Origin: Clostridiales bacterium SIT11
GTDB taxonomy: Bacteria > Bacillota > Clostridia > Tissierellales > Peptoniphilaceae
DNA: 64,000 nucleotides
Direction: 5' to 3'
NCBI GenBank assembly: GCA_001299455.1
Contig: CYUK01000003.1
Coordinates: 1,240,001-1,304,000, forward strand
Shown here: positions 45,459 to 53,925 of the stretch, piece by piece
How positions within the stretch are numbered: the stretch's first letter is position 1
Layout: each line of letters opens with the position of its first letter
The notes under the pieces: model-generated
What the model saw: the letters and a program-made list of their open reading frames with translations, nothing else
The model's database searches: none
What the model was told of the DNA's origin: nothing
Translations under genes and position numbers: made by a program

Positions 45459-47165
45459 ATGAAACTATCAAATTATTATATTCCCACACTGAGAGAAGTA
45501 CCAGCTGATGCAGAAATTGCCAGCCACCAACTCCTACTCCGGGCTGGCATGATCCGTAAATCAGCCACAGGAATCTATACTTACCTTCCCCTGGGCTACC
45601 GGGTGATTCGGAAGATTGAACAAATTGTCCGGGAGGAAATGGACCGGGCAGGATCTCTGGAAATTTTAATGAGTGCCCTCCAACCTAAGGAAATCTGGGA
45701 AGATTCGGGACGCTGGTCTATTTTTGGGCCGGAAATGTTTAAATTAAAAGACCGAAATGACCGGGAATACTGCCTAGGACCTACAGCGGAAGAATACTTT
45801 ACTTCTCTGATTAAGGATGAAGTGAAAAGCTACAAGCAACTTCCCTTAAATATCTACCAAATCCAAACCAAGTACCGGGATGAAAAACGTCCCCGTTTTG
45901 GCCTAAACCGGGCCCGGGAATTTTCCATGAAGGATGCCTATAGTTTTGATACCAGTCCTGAAACCATGGAAGTGGCCTACCAAAAAATGTACGATGCCTA
46001 TGTAAAAATCTTTGACCGGATGGGCCTGGACTACCGGATTGTCCTAGGGGATTCAGGAGCCATGGGCGGGTCTACCTCCCATGAATTCATTGCTCTTTCA
46101 GAAACAGGAGAAGGAGTCATTTGCTATACAGAAAATGGAACCTATGGGGCCACAGATGAAAGTGCTCGAGTGTACTATGACCTGCCTGAAGCTCAGGAGG
46201 TTAAGGATTTGGAAAAGGTGGACACACCTAACGTTACTACCATTGAAGAAGTCTCTCAATTCCTAGGCCAGGAAGAAAAACGCTGTGCCAAGGCTGTGGA
46301 CTATATGTTGGATGGAAAGCCGGCCTTTATCTTTATTCCAGGAGACCGGGAACTCAATGAAACAAAATTGGCGGCCTTCACAGGAATTCCAGAACATGCC
46401 ATTGAAAAAATGGAAGACGACCAAATTAAGGCTTGTGGGTCCTATCCAGGCTTTACAGGGCCTGTGGGATTAAAAGATGTCCGGATTATTGTGGACAAAT
46501 CCTTGACCCAAATCCAAAACCTGGTAGCTGGGGGCAATGAAAAGGACAAGCACTATGTCAATGTCAACTATGGCCGGGACTTTGAAGGGGAAATTGCAGA
46601 AGACCTTCTTATGGTCCGAGAAGGAGATAAGACAGAAGATGGAGAAACCCTTCTCTTCCGCCGGGGAATTGAAGTGGGCAATATCTTCCAATTGGGTACC
46701 AAGTATTCAGAAAGTCTTCACGCCACCTATCTGGATGAAAATGGCAAGGAACAATTTTTCCATATGGGGTCCTACGGTGTTGGGGTGACTCGGTCTGTCA
46801 CCGCCGTCATAGAACAAAACCACGATGACAAGGGAATTGTCTGGCCCTTGAACCTGGCACCCTACCAAGCCATTGTCATCATTGTTCAGACGAAAAATGA
46901 AGATCAAGTTGAACTTGGAGAAAAAATTTATGACCGCCTGGAAAAAGCAGGCGTTGAAGTCCTCCTAGATGATCGGAAGGAACGGCCTGGCGTGAAATTC
47001 AATGACCGCGACCTCATTGGGATTCCCCTAAGAATTACTGTGGGGAAAAAGGCAGGAGAGGGCCTAGTGGAATATTCCGAAAGAAAAGACATGGAAAACA
47101 CAGACCTTCCTGTGGAAGAAGCCATCCAAAAAATCCTAGACCAAGTGGAAAATATGAATAAATAA
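45459..47165 (+). CDS. proS: Prolyl-tRNA synthetase, bacterial type
   Basis: Charges tRNA-Pro. 568 residues, the long bacterial form with the editing (INS) domain (about 220-400, YbaK-like; EKRCAKAVDYMLDGKPAF) inserted between motifs 2 and 3. Class II motifs are visible: SATGIYTYLPLGYRVIRKIE (motif 1 region), TKYRDEKRPRFGLNRAREF (motif 2) and HMGSYGVGVTRSV (motif 3). The C-terminal anticodon-binding domain ends at about 568. GAAAGGAAG precedes the ATG. It is monocistronic and convergent with the AGCS symporter gene. Confidence 0.97.
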   Translation: MKLSNYYIPTLREVPADAEIASHQLLLRAGMIRKSATGIYTYLPLGYRVIRKIEQIVREEMDRAGSLEILMSALQPKEIWEDSGRWSIFGPEMFKLKDRNDREYCLGPTAEEYFTSLIKDEVKSYKQLPLNIYQIQTKYRDEKRPRFGLNRAREFSMKDAYSFDTSPETMEVAYQKMYDAYVKIFDRMGLDYRIVLGDSGAMGGSTSHEFIALSETGEGVICYTENGTYGATDESARVYYDLPEAQEVKDLEKVDTPNVTTIEEVSQFLGQEEKRCAKAVDYMLDGKPAFIFIPGDRELNETKLAAFTGIPEHAIEKMEDDQIKACGSYPGFTGPVGLKDVRIIVDKSLTQIQNLVAGGNEKDKHYVNVNYGRDFEGEIAEDLLMVREGDKTEDGETLLFRRGIEVGNIFQLGTKYSESLHATYLDENGKEQFFHMGSYGVGVTRSVTAVIEQNHDDKGIVWPLNLAPYQAIVIIVQTKNEDQVELGEKIYDRLEKAGVEVLLDDRKERPGVKFNDRDLIGIPLRITVGKKAGEGLVEYSERKDMENTDLPVEEAIQKILDQVENMNK

Positions 47166-47195
47166 AAGGCCCTGGGAGATTTTCTCCAGGACCTT
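47166..47195 (-). terminator. Terminator between proS and the AGCS gene
   Basis: A hairpin with AAGG and CCTGG arms pairing to CCAGG and CCTT (one mismatch). On the minus strand it is followed by TTTTATTTATT, so it mainly serves the symporter transcript. Confidence 0.55.
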
Positions 47196-47220
47196 GATTA
47201 AGAGATAAAAGTGTTAGCCT

Positions 47221-48630
47221 TTAGCTGGCACTTTTTTCTTTTGCATATTTTTTAAGTAAGGGCATCCAATCTTCTTTTTCAAAGTGGTGTTCAGGCTCGT
47301 GAGTAAAGTAGTTTCTTTGCAAACGAATGAAAATAGAAGACAGGCCAATCAAACCGATTAAGTTGGGGATGGCCATAAGACCATTTAAGTTATCTGCAAC
47401 AGCCCAAACAGCATCCAAGGGAATGATACCGCCTACTAGGACCATGGGAACGAAGAAGAACTTATAGGCATTGCCTACCTTGTCGCCTAGAAGAAAGCGG
47501 GCACAAGATTCCCCATAGTATTCCCAGCCGAGAATGGTGGAAAGGGCAAAAAGAACCAGGCCGATAGTGACAATGTACTTTCCTCCGGCAAAGCCTTCTT
47601 CAAAGGAAAAGGCAACGAGAGAAGACGCATCGCCGTGGCCTTCCCAAACACCTGTTGTCAGAATAACCAGGGCTGTCATGGTACAGATACAGATGGTATC
47701 GATAAAGACTTCAAATACACCCCAAAGACCTTGACGGGCTGGGTGGTCTGTAGTGGCAGCGGCGTGGGCAATAGGAGAAGACCCGAGGCCTGCTTCGTTG
47801 GTAAATACGCCTCGGGCAACGCCATTTTGCATAGCCATCCGGAGAGTGTAACCACCAATCCCACCGGCAGCGGCTGTAGTGGAAAAAGCCCCTTTAAAAA
47901 TCATGCCAAAGGCAGCTGGAACGTAGGAAGCCCGGCTGATAATAATAATAAGAGCACCAATAATATAGAGGCTAGCCATCAAGGGGACTAACTTTTCTGT
48001 AAAGGCACCAATTCGTTTAATCCCACCAATAATAACAACAAAGGTAATGATTGTGATAACAATGGCTGTTGCGAATTTGGGTACATGGAAGTTTGCGTTT
48101 AGAATATTGGTAATGGCGTTGGATTGGACTGTATTTCCAATTCCCAAGCAGGCAAGCATGCCAAAGAAAGCGAAAATTTTCCCTAGCCAAGGTAATTGAA
48201 GGCCTCGAGAAATGTAGTACATGGGACCTCCCCGGACGTTTCCGTGGTTATAATCCCGGTAGGCTACAGCCAGAGTTGCTTCAGCCATTTTTGTTGTCAT
48301 ACCAAAAGTTGCTGCAAGCCACATCCAAAAGACGGCCCCAGGACCACCTAGGATAATGGCGCCGGCTACACCGACAATGTTTCCCGTACCAACAGTGGCT
48401 GCCAGGGCAGTGGACAGGGCTTGAAAAGAAGTAACCTCTCCCTCTCCCTTGTTTTCGCCCTTAGAAAAAATAGAACCGGCTGTTTGTTTTAAAATAAAGG
48501 GAAATTTACGAAAGGCTAAAAATTTTGTGCGAATGGTTAAGTAGAGGCCACAGCCCACAAGGAGAACCAACATGGGGACACCCCATATGATGTTATTGAT
48601 TGTCTGATTGATTTGGTAGAATAAATCCAT
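47221..48630 (-). CDS. AGCS-family Na+/alanine (glycine) symporter
   Basis: A 469-residue transporter with about ten membrane helices. FQALSTALAATVGTGNIVGVAGA (read in parts: ALSTALAATVGTGNIVGVA) is the family signature in the first third; GGPGAVFWMWLAATFGM and MQNGVARGVFTNEAGLGSS are also strongly conserved. It imports alanine, glycine or serine with Na+, consistent with amino-acid fermentation. AGGAGGAAGT precedes the ATG. Monocistronic. Confidence 0.95.
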   Translation of the reverse strand: MDLFYQINQTINNIIWGVPMLVLLVGCGLYLTIRTKFLAFRKFPFILKQTAGSIFSKGENKGEGEVTSFQALSTALAATVGTGNIVGVAGAIILGGPGAVFWMWLAATFGMTTKMAEATLAVAYRDYNHGNVRGGPMYYISRGLQLPWLGKIFAFFGMLACLGIGNTVQSNAITNILNANFHVPKFATAIVITIITFVVIIGGIKRIGAFTEKLVPLMASLYIIGALIIIISRASYVPAAFGMIFKGAFSTTAAAGGIGGYTLRMAMQNGVARGVFTNEAGLGSSPIAHAAATTDHPARQGLWGVFEVFIDTICICTMTALVILTTGVWEGHGDASSLVAFSFEEGFAGGKYIVTIGLVLFALSTILGWEYYGESCARFLLGDKVGNAYKFFFVPMVLVGGIIPLDAVWAVADNLNGLMAIPNLIGLIGLSSIFIRLQRNYFTHEPEHHFEKEDWMPLLKKYAKEKSAS

Positions 48631-49072
48631 ACTTCCTCCTTTTGTTGAATCATACGTAATTATATTTAGCTTCTTAAGTTTAGTTTACCACAAAGAAAAC
48701 CTTTTAAACGTTAAGATATTGACCAAAGGCCATCAATTAATTAAAAATGCCAAACAAACGTTGAAATATAAGGAAATTAAAAAATGTAAAACTAAGTTCA
48801 AAAAATAAAATAAATTTGTGCAAATGATACCAAAAATAATGTATATATTATAAAAAAGTTCAAAGGTAGTGAGAAGTCAATCAAATAGATTTATGAGAAA
48901 ATAAATTGAAATGGAATAAAGTGCATTTGTTTTATAAATAAATACTAGCCTCTGCAGAGTGAATTTTAAGGAGGTCTAGCTTCCATGAATTGAAAGATTA
49001 TTTATTTTTGAGTATAATAGAGGGAGTATAAAAACGTATATTGTGGGATAGACTACATTTTAGGGGGATAGA
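48631..49072. other. 442-base AT-rich intergenic region before metG
   Basis: A strongly AT-rich stretch between divergent genes. It contains the metG promoter at its right end and presumably that of the AGCS gene at its left (a TATAAT on the minus strand near 48660 lacks a spaced -35). No T-box or S-box leader precedes metG; only about 50 bases lie between its promoter and start. No coding frame with a ribosome-binding site was found. Confidence 0.5.
48990..49018 (+). promoter_or_regulatory. Promoter of metG operon
   Basis: TTGAAA (48990-48995), 17-base spacer, perfect TATAAT (49013-49018). Confidence 0.88.
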
Positions 49073-51037
49073 ATGGATCAAAAGAAAAAGCCATATTATA
49101 TTACAACACCAATTTATTATCCAAGTGATAACCTGCATATTGGTCACACATATTGTACAGTGGCCACAGATGCTGTGAAGAAATTTAAGGAACTCCAGGG
49201 CTATGATGTCTTTTTTACAACAGGCACCGATGAGCATGGGCAAAAAATTCAAGAAAAGGCTCGTGAGGAAGGCATGGAACCCAAGCCCTATGTGGATAAA
49301 ATCGTCAAGGAGATTAAGGAACTTTGGGAAAAGCTGGATATTGACTACGACTACTTTGTCCGGTCTACAGATGAAGACCATGAAAAAAATGTCCAAGACC
49401 TCTTTCAAAAACTCTATGACAAGGGGGAAATTTACAAGGGAGAATATGAAGGCTACTACTGCACTCCCTGTGAATCCTTCTGGACAGAAGCCCAATTAGG
49501 GGAGGGGCATACTTGCCCAGACTGTGGCCGGGAAACCCACAAGCAAAAGGAAGAAAGCTACTTCTTCCGCCTGTCCAAGTACCGGGACCGGCTCTTAAAA
49601 CTTTATGAAGACCATCCGGACTTTATTGAACCGGACTTCCGGAAAAAGGAAATGATCAATTCTTTCTTAAAGGATGGCCTGGAAGATTTGTCTGTCACCC
49701 GGTCAAGCTTTGACTGGGGGGTCCAAGTTCCCTTTGACCCGGACCATGTTATTTATGTATGGATTGACGCCCTTTCCTGCTATTTAACAGCTATTGGCTA
49801 TGGCAAAGATCCAGAGCAATTTGAAAAATACTGGCCAGCCCAAGTCCACTTTGTAGGCAAGGAAATTATGCGTTTTCACGTGATTATCTGGCCGGCTCTT
49901 TTAATGGCCCTAGACCTCCCCTTACCCAAGAAGGTTTTTGGCCATGGTTGGATTTTATTTAACAACGACAAAATGAGTAAATCCAAGGGAAACGTGGTTT
50001 ATCCAGAACCCTTAATTGACCGTTATGGGATTGATGCCTTAAAATACTTCCTCTTACGAGAATTTTCCTTTGGAAATGACGGAAGTTTTGAAACAGACAA
50101 GTTCCTCCAAAGGCTCAATTCAGACTTAGCCAATGACCTAGGAAACCTGGTATCCAGAACCGTCTCCATGATTGAAAAATATTTTGGCCAAATGCCAAAA
50201 CCAGGAGCACCTGGAAAATATTCCAAGGAATTAGAAGACTTGGCCCTGTCTATAGCTGATAAAAACGAAAAGGCTATGGACCACTTCCAATTTTCCACTG
50301 TTTTAAATGATATCTGGACCCTAGTCCGCCGAACCAACAAGTATATTGATGAAACGACACCTTGGATTTTGGCCAAGGAAGAAAAAATGGAAGACCTGGG
50401 AACGGTCCTCTACCACCTGGCCGAGTCCCTACGGATTATTTCCATTTTGATTTACCCTGTTATGGAAAACACCTCCAGGGAAATCCGGAGTCAACTGGGG
50501 ATTACAGGAGATGTTCACCTGGAAGATGCCAAAAAATGGGGGCTGACAGAAACTGGCGTCCCTGTGAAAAAGGGAAAAATCATCTTCCCCAGACTGGATG
50601 TGGAAGAAGAAATTGAAGCCTTGGCCAAGGCCCATGAAGACCTGATTGCCATGAGAAAGAGCGCCCACACCGGGAAGAAGGCTGAAGAAAAGGAAGAAAA
50701 ACTAGGGAAAGGGGAAATTACCCTGGACGACTTTGAAAAATTAGAAATAAAGTTGGCCAAGGTCCTCTCTGTAGAAGACCACCCCAATGCAGACCGTCTC
50801 TACCTCCTCCAGGTAAAAATAGGGGATGAAGAAAGAACCATTGTCTCTAACATCAAGAAAAACTACAAAAAAGAAGACCTGGAAGGGAAGAAGATTTTGG
50901 TTTTAACCAACTTAAAACCCCACAAGTTTAGGGGAATTGAATCGGCAGGTATGGTCCTGGCAGCAGAAGATGAGGATGGCAACCTGTCTCTTGCAACGAC
51001 TTTAGAAGAATTAAAAGATGGAGCAGTGATTTCCTAA
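49073..51037 (+). CDS. metG: Methionyl-tRNA synthetase
   Basis: Charges tRNA-Met. 654 residues. The class I signature HIGHTYCTVA is near residue 24, a zinc knuckle with CTPC and CPDC near 127-148, and KMSKSKGN near 301. The anticodon-binding helical domain follows, then a C-terminal OB-fold tRNA-binding domain (about 555-654, LAKVLSVEDHPNADRLYLLQ). The start follows AGGGGG. First of the conserved Firmicute metG-tatD-rnmV-rsmA run, all overlapping. Confidence 0.98.
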   Translation: MDQKKKPYYITTPIYYPSDNLHIGHTYCTVATDAVKKFKELQGYDVFFTTGTDEHGQKIQEKAREEGMEPKPYVDKIVKEIKELWEKLDIDYDYFVRSTDEDHEKNVQDLFQKLYDKGEIYKGEYEGYYCTPCESFWTEAQLGEGHTCPDCGRETHKQKEESYFFRLSKYRDRLLKLYEDHPDFIEPDFRKKEMINSFLKDGLEDLSVTRSSFDWGVQVPFDPDHVIYVWIDALSCYLTAIGYGKDPEQFEKYWPAQVHFVGKEIMRFHVIIWPALLMALDLPLPKKVFGHGWILFNNDKMSKSKGNVVYPEPLIDRYGIDALKYFLLREFSFGNDGSFETDKFLQRLNSDLANDLGNLVSRTVSMIEKYFGQMPKPGAPGKYSKELEDLALSIADKNEKAMDHFQFSTVLNDIWTLVRRTNKYIDETTPWILAKEEKMEDLGTVLYHLAESLRIISILIYPVMENTSREIRSQLGITGDVHLEDAKKWGLTETGVPVKKGKIIFPRLDVEEEIEALAKAHEDLIAMRKSAHTGKKAEEKEEKLGKGEITLDDFEKLEIKLAKVLSVEDHPNADRLYLLQVKIGDEERTIVSNIKKNYKKEDLEGKKILVLTNLKPHKFRGIESAGMVLAAEDEDGNLSLATTLEELKDGAVIS

Positions 51038-51810
51038 TGATTGATACCCATGTACACCTGGATGACCCGGCCTTTGATGAGGACCGGGAAGAGGTCATCC
51101 AAAGAATCCAAGATCAAAAGATGGACTTTGTGGTCAATATTGGGTCAGACCTTCCCTCCTCTATCCGGGGAGTGGACCTGGCCCGGGACTATGACTTTAT
51201 TTACGCGGCCATTGGAGTCCACCCTCATGAAGCCAAAACCTATGGACCGGAAGTAGAAGAAAAGTTAAGGGCCCTGGCCCAGGAGAAAAAAGTGGTGGCT
51301 CTTGGAGAAATTGGCCTGGATTATTTTTATGACTATTCTCCAAGAGAGGTCCAAAGGGAAGTTTTCCAAAAGCAGCTGGACCTGGCCCATGACTTGGGGC
51401 TTCCCATTGTCATCCACTCCCGGGAGGCCACCAAGGAAACCTTTGATATCATTGCCGCCCACCTGGACAAGTATCCAGAAGACAAGATCAATATCCATTG
51501 TTTTTCCGGGTCTGTGGAAGTGATGGAAGCCTATGTAAAAATGGGCTGTTTCATAGCTCTAGGAGGGACAGTGACCTTTAAAAATGCCAAGGTCCCCAAG
51601 GAAGTGGCTAAGAAAGTTCCCCTGGACCACCTTCTTTTGGAAACAGACTGTCCTTATTTAACGCCGGAACCCAAAAGAGGGAAGAGAAATGAGCCAGTGA
51701 ATGTCTTTTTAGTGGCCGACTATATTGCCAACTTACGGGGCATGAGCCTAGACGAGCTTTTAAAGGTGACAGACCAAAATGCCCGCCACTTTTACGGGAT
51801 TAAAGCATGA
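51037..51810 (+). CDS. tatD: TatD-family metal-dependent DNase
   Basis: 257 residues, normal length. Metal ligands DTHVHLDDPAFD (3-14), the glutamate in ALGEIGLDYFYDYSPREVQ, the histidines in LPIVIHSREATKE and INIHCFSG, and the aspartate in LLLETDCPYLTP are all present, followed by NVFLVADYIA. TatD proteins act as 3'-5' DNases and may aid DNA repair or turnover. Its start overlaps the metG stop by one base. Confidence 0.95.
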   Translation: MIDTHVHLDDPAFDEDREEVIQRIQDQKMDFVVNIGSDLPSSIRGVDLARDYDFIYAAIGVHPHEAKTYGPEVEEKLRALAQEKKVVALGEIGLDYFYDYSPREVQREVFQKQLDLAHDLGLPIVIHSREATKETFDIIAAHLDKYPEDKINIHCFSGSVEVMEAYVKMGCFIALGGTVTFKNAKVPKEVAKKVPLDHLLLETDCPYLTPEPKRGKRNEPVNVFLVADYIANLRGMSLDELLKVTDQNARHFYGIKA

Positions 51811-52352
51811 AGGCCATTAAGGAAATTATCGTTGTAGAAGGCAAGGATGATGTGGCGGCAGTCCAGGCCGCTGTAGATGCTCAGTGTATCCAAACAAGGG
51901 GCTATTCCTATGGGGACAAGCTGGTGAAAATCCTTAAGGAGGCCCAAAAGAGGCGGGGGGTCATTATCTTGACAGACCCAGACTATATGGGAGAAAAAAT
52001 CCGCAAGGACCTGGCTGCCCGGGTTCCAGGAGTCAAGCATGCTTTTATCGCTACAGACCTGGCCTTAAAAGAAAAAAATATTGGAGTAGAAAATGCCAAG
52101 CCCCAGGACATCCTAGACGCCTTAGAAAAGGCCCAGGCCACCCTGGACCAGGAAGAAGAGATTTTTTCCCAGGAAGACTTATTAAAGGCAGGCCTTGTGG
52201 CTGGAAAGATGGCGGCAGAACGGCGGCGACTTTTAGGAAAAAGGCTCCACCTAGGGCAATGTAACGGCAAACAGCTTTTAAAACGCTTAAATGCCTTTGG
52301 TATTTCCAGGGAAGAATTTGAAGAGCAGGTGAAAAAACTGGATGGAAAATAA
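51807..52352 (+). CDS. rnmV: Ribonuclease M5
   Basis: Matures 5S rRNA in low-GC Gram-positives. 181 residues, usual size. The Toprim domain occupies the N-terminal half with EIIVVEGKDDVAAV (catalytic Glu) and ILTDPDYMGEKIRK (the DxD-equivalent), then a C-terminal DUF4093-like region with LLGKRLHLGQCNGKQLLKRL. It overlaps tatD by 4 bases and rsmA by 11. Confidence 0.95.
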   Translation: MKAIKEIIVVEGKDDVAAVQAAVDAQCIQTRGYSYGDKLVKILKEAQKRRGVIILTDPDYMGEKIRKDLAARVPGVKHAFIATDLALKEKNIGVENAKPQDILDALEKAQATLDQEEEIFSQEDLLKAGLVAGKMAAERRRLLGKRLHLGQCNGKQLLKRLNAFGISREEFEEQVKKLDGK

Positions 52353-53208
52353 ACGACTCTATACCCCATCCCGGGTCAAGGAACTTTTAAATGCCCATGG
52401 CTTTTCCTTTACCAAGGCCCTGGGACAAAATTTTCTCATTGACGGCAATGTCGTCCGGTCCATCGTCCAGGGAGCTGGTATTACAAAAGAGGACCGGGTT
52501 TTAGAAATCGGCCCTGGCATTGGAACCCTCACAGAAGAGCTGGCCCTGACAGGAAAAAGTGTCCTGGCTGTGGAATTGGATGAAAAATTACGGCCTATTT
52601 TACAGGAGAGCCTGAGACCCTATGACAATGTGGATATTATCTATGGGGACGCCCTCAAGCTGGACCTAAAGGAAGAATGGGAAAAAAGATATGGAAAAGA
52701 CCCTGTCCATGTGGTGGCCAACCTTCCCTACTATGTGACAACTCCAATCCTAGGCGCCCTCTTTGACCTGGATTTACCCTTGGAAAGCTTGACTGTTATG
52801 GTTCAAAAGGAAGTGGCCAAGAGAATGGCCGCCTCTCCTGGAACCAAGGACTATGGAGCCCTTAGCCTTTTTATTGCCTTTCATTCAGAGGCGAGCCTAG
52901 TGGCCAAGGTCCCCAATACCGTATTTATTCCAAGACCCAAGGTGGACTCTGCCGTAGTCTACATGAAGGTCAAGGAAAGTCCCTTGAATATTTCCAAGGA
53001 AAAATTTTCTTTGATTGTAAAGGCGGCTTTTTCCAAGCGGCGGAAGACCCTCTTAAATGCCTTTTCTTCCTATGGATTTCCCTTAGATAAAAATGACGTC
53101 CGGGAAATTTTACGGAAAAGTGGGATTGAAGAGACCCGACGGGCAGAAACCCTGTCTTTAGAAGATTTTTTGGTCTTAACCATTAATTTTCCAGATGATT
53201 TAATTTGA
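52342..53208 (+). CDS. rsmA: 16S rRNA dimethyladenosine transferase
   Basis: Dimethylates two adjacent adenines of the 16S 3' hairpin (KsgA). 288 residues. GQNFLIDGNVVRSIV, the SAM-binding EIGPGIGTLTEELA, VELDEKL, and the catalytic NLPYYVTTPI are all present, and the C-terminal helical domain includes AAFSKRRKTLLNAF. It begins inside rnmV, so it is coupled. Last of the metG run; the ArsR gene follows closely. Confidence 0.97.
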   Translation: MENKRLYTPSRVKELLNAHGFSFTKALGQNFLIDGNVVRSIVQGAGITKEDRVLEIGPGIGTLTEELALTGKSVLAVELDEKLRPILQESLRPYDNVDIIYGDALKLDLKEEWEKRYGKDPVHVVANLPYYVTTPILGALFDLDLPLESLTVMVQKEVAKRMAASPGTKDYGALSLFIAFHSEASLVAKVPNTVFIPRPKVDSAVVYMKVKESPLNISKEKFSLIVKAAFSKRRKTLLNAFSSYGFPLDKNDVREILRKSGIEETRRAETLSLEDFLVLTINFPDDLI

Positions 53209-53218
53209 AAGGATGGCC

Positions 53219-53587
53219 ATGGACTATATATTTTTAAATGCAGAAGAAGAGGCCAAAATACGGGAAAAATATGCAGCCTTTGAGGAGGATCCCTGCCTTA
53301 TTGACCTTCTCAGTTCCATTTTTAAGGTCCTAGGAGACCCGACCCGGTTAAAAATCATTTATCTATTGTCCCTCAGTCCCCTGTGTGTCAATGATATTTC
53401 CGATTTACTGGGCATGAGTCAATCCAGCATTTCCCACCAGTTGAGCCTTTTGAAAAAGAAAAAACTCATTAAAAGTGAAAGAGATGGCCGGAGAAATATT
53501 TATTCCCTAGACGATGACCATGTTTTAAGCCTTTTCTACCAAGGCTATGACCATGCAAGGCACAGAAAAAATGAAAAAGATGATTAA
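53219..53587 (+). CDS. ArsR/SmtB-family metal sensor (CzrA-like alpha-5 site)
   Basis: A 122-residue winged-helix repressor. The DNA-reading helix is in DISDLLGMSQSSISHQLSLL; the start of the core has FKVLGDPTRLKIIYLLSL. The C-terminal helix carries DDHVLSLFYQGYDHARH, i.e. D-x-H-x10-H-x2-H, which matches the zinc site of CzrA-type sensors (D84, H86, H97, H100). It follows rsmA by about 10 bases and has only an AAAGG site. No metal efflux gene is adjacent, so its target lies elsewhere or is the operon itself. Confidence 0.9.
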   Translation: MDYIFLNAEEEAKIREKYAAFEEDPCLIDLLSSIFKVLGDPTRLKIIYLLSLSPLCVNDISDLLGMSQSSISHQLSLLKKKKLIKSERDGRRNIYSLDDDHVLSLFYQGYDHARHRKNEKDD

Positions 53588-53639
53588 AAGAATTTCTCTT
53601 GGGTAAAGATAAGATGAGAAATAAAAGGAGGAAGATAAA

Positions 53640-53870
53640 ATGGCAAAAGCAATTGTATATACGTCTAGCACCTGTCCTTATTGCACCATGGCAAAGGACT
53701 ATTTAAAGGAAAAGGGTGTAGACTTTGAAGAAAGAAACGTCCAAACTGATGCAGCTGCTCGTAGCGAACTTATGGAAAAAGGCTACACAGGAGTACCTGT
53801 CATTGTTGTAGGCGATGAAGAAATTGTAGGTTTTGACAAAGCCAAACTTGAAAAAGTTTTAGATAAGTAA
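53640..53870 (+). CDS. Glutaredoxin-like protein
   Basis: A 76-residue thioredoxin-fold protein. The redox motif CPYC (residues 12-15) sits after the first strand, and TGVPVIVVGDEEIVGFDK is the cis-proline loop plus the final strand and helix. Its length and form match the small clostridial glutaredoxin/NrdH-like group, whose electron donor may be thioredoxin reductase. AAAGGAGG precedes the ATG and a terminator follows. Confidence 0.9.
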   Translation: MAKAIVYTSSTCPYCTMAKDYLKEKGVDFEERNVQTDAAARSELMEKGYTGVPVIVVGDEEIVGFDKAKLEKVLDK

Positions 53871-53891
53871 ATCTTAAATCAGTAAAAGATA

Positions 53892-53916
53892 GGGGGCCCT
53901 AGAGGCCCCTTTTTTT
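53892..53916 (+). terminator. Terminator after the glutaredoxin gene
   Basis: GGGGCC and GGCCCC pair around a 5-base loop, followed by seven T. The murJ ribosome-binding site begins at once after the T-run. Confidence 0.9.
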
Positions 53917-53925
53917 GGAGGAATT

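Noticed and set aside
45250-45462. 70-codon frame ahead of proS, including a possible 23-codon leader peptide from an internal ATG
   Set aside because: It runs through the apt terminator and proS promoter, has no ribosome-binding site, and the peptide has no run of prolines as an attenuator would.
48631-49072. Candidate T-box or S-box leader for metG
   Set aside because: Only about 50 bases lie between the consensus promoter and the start codon and none of the conserved elements are present.
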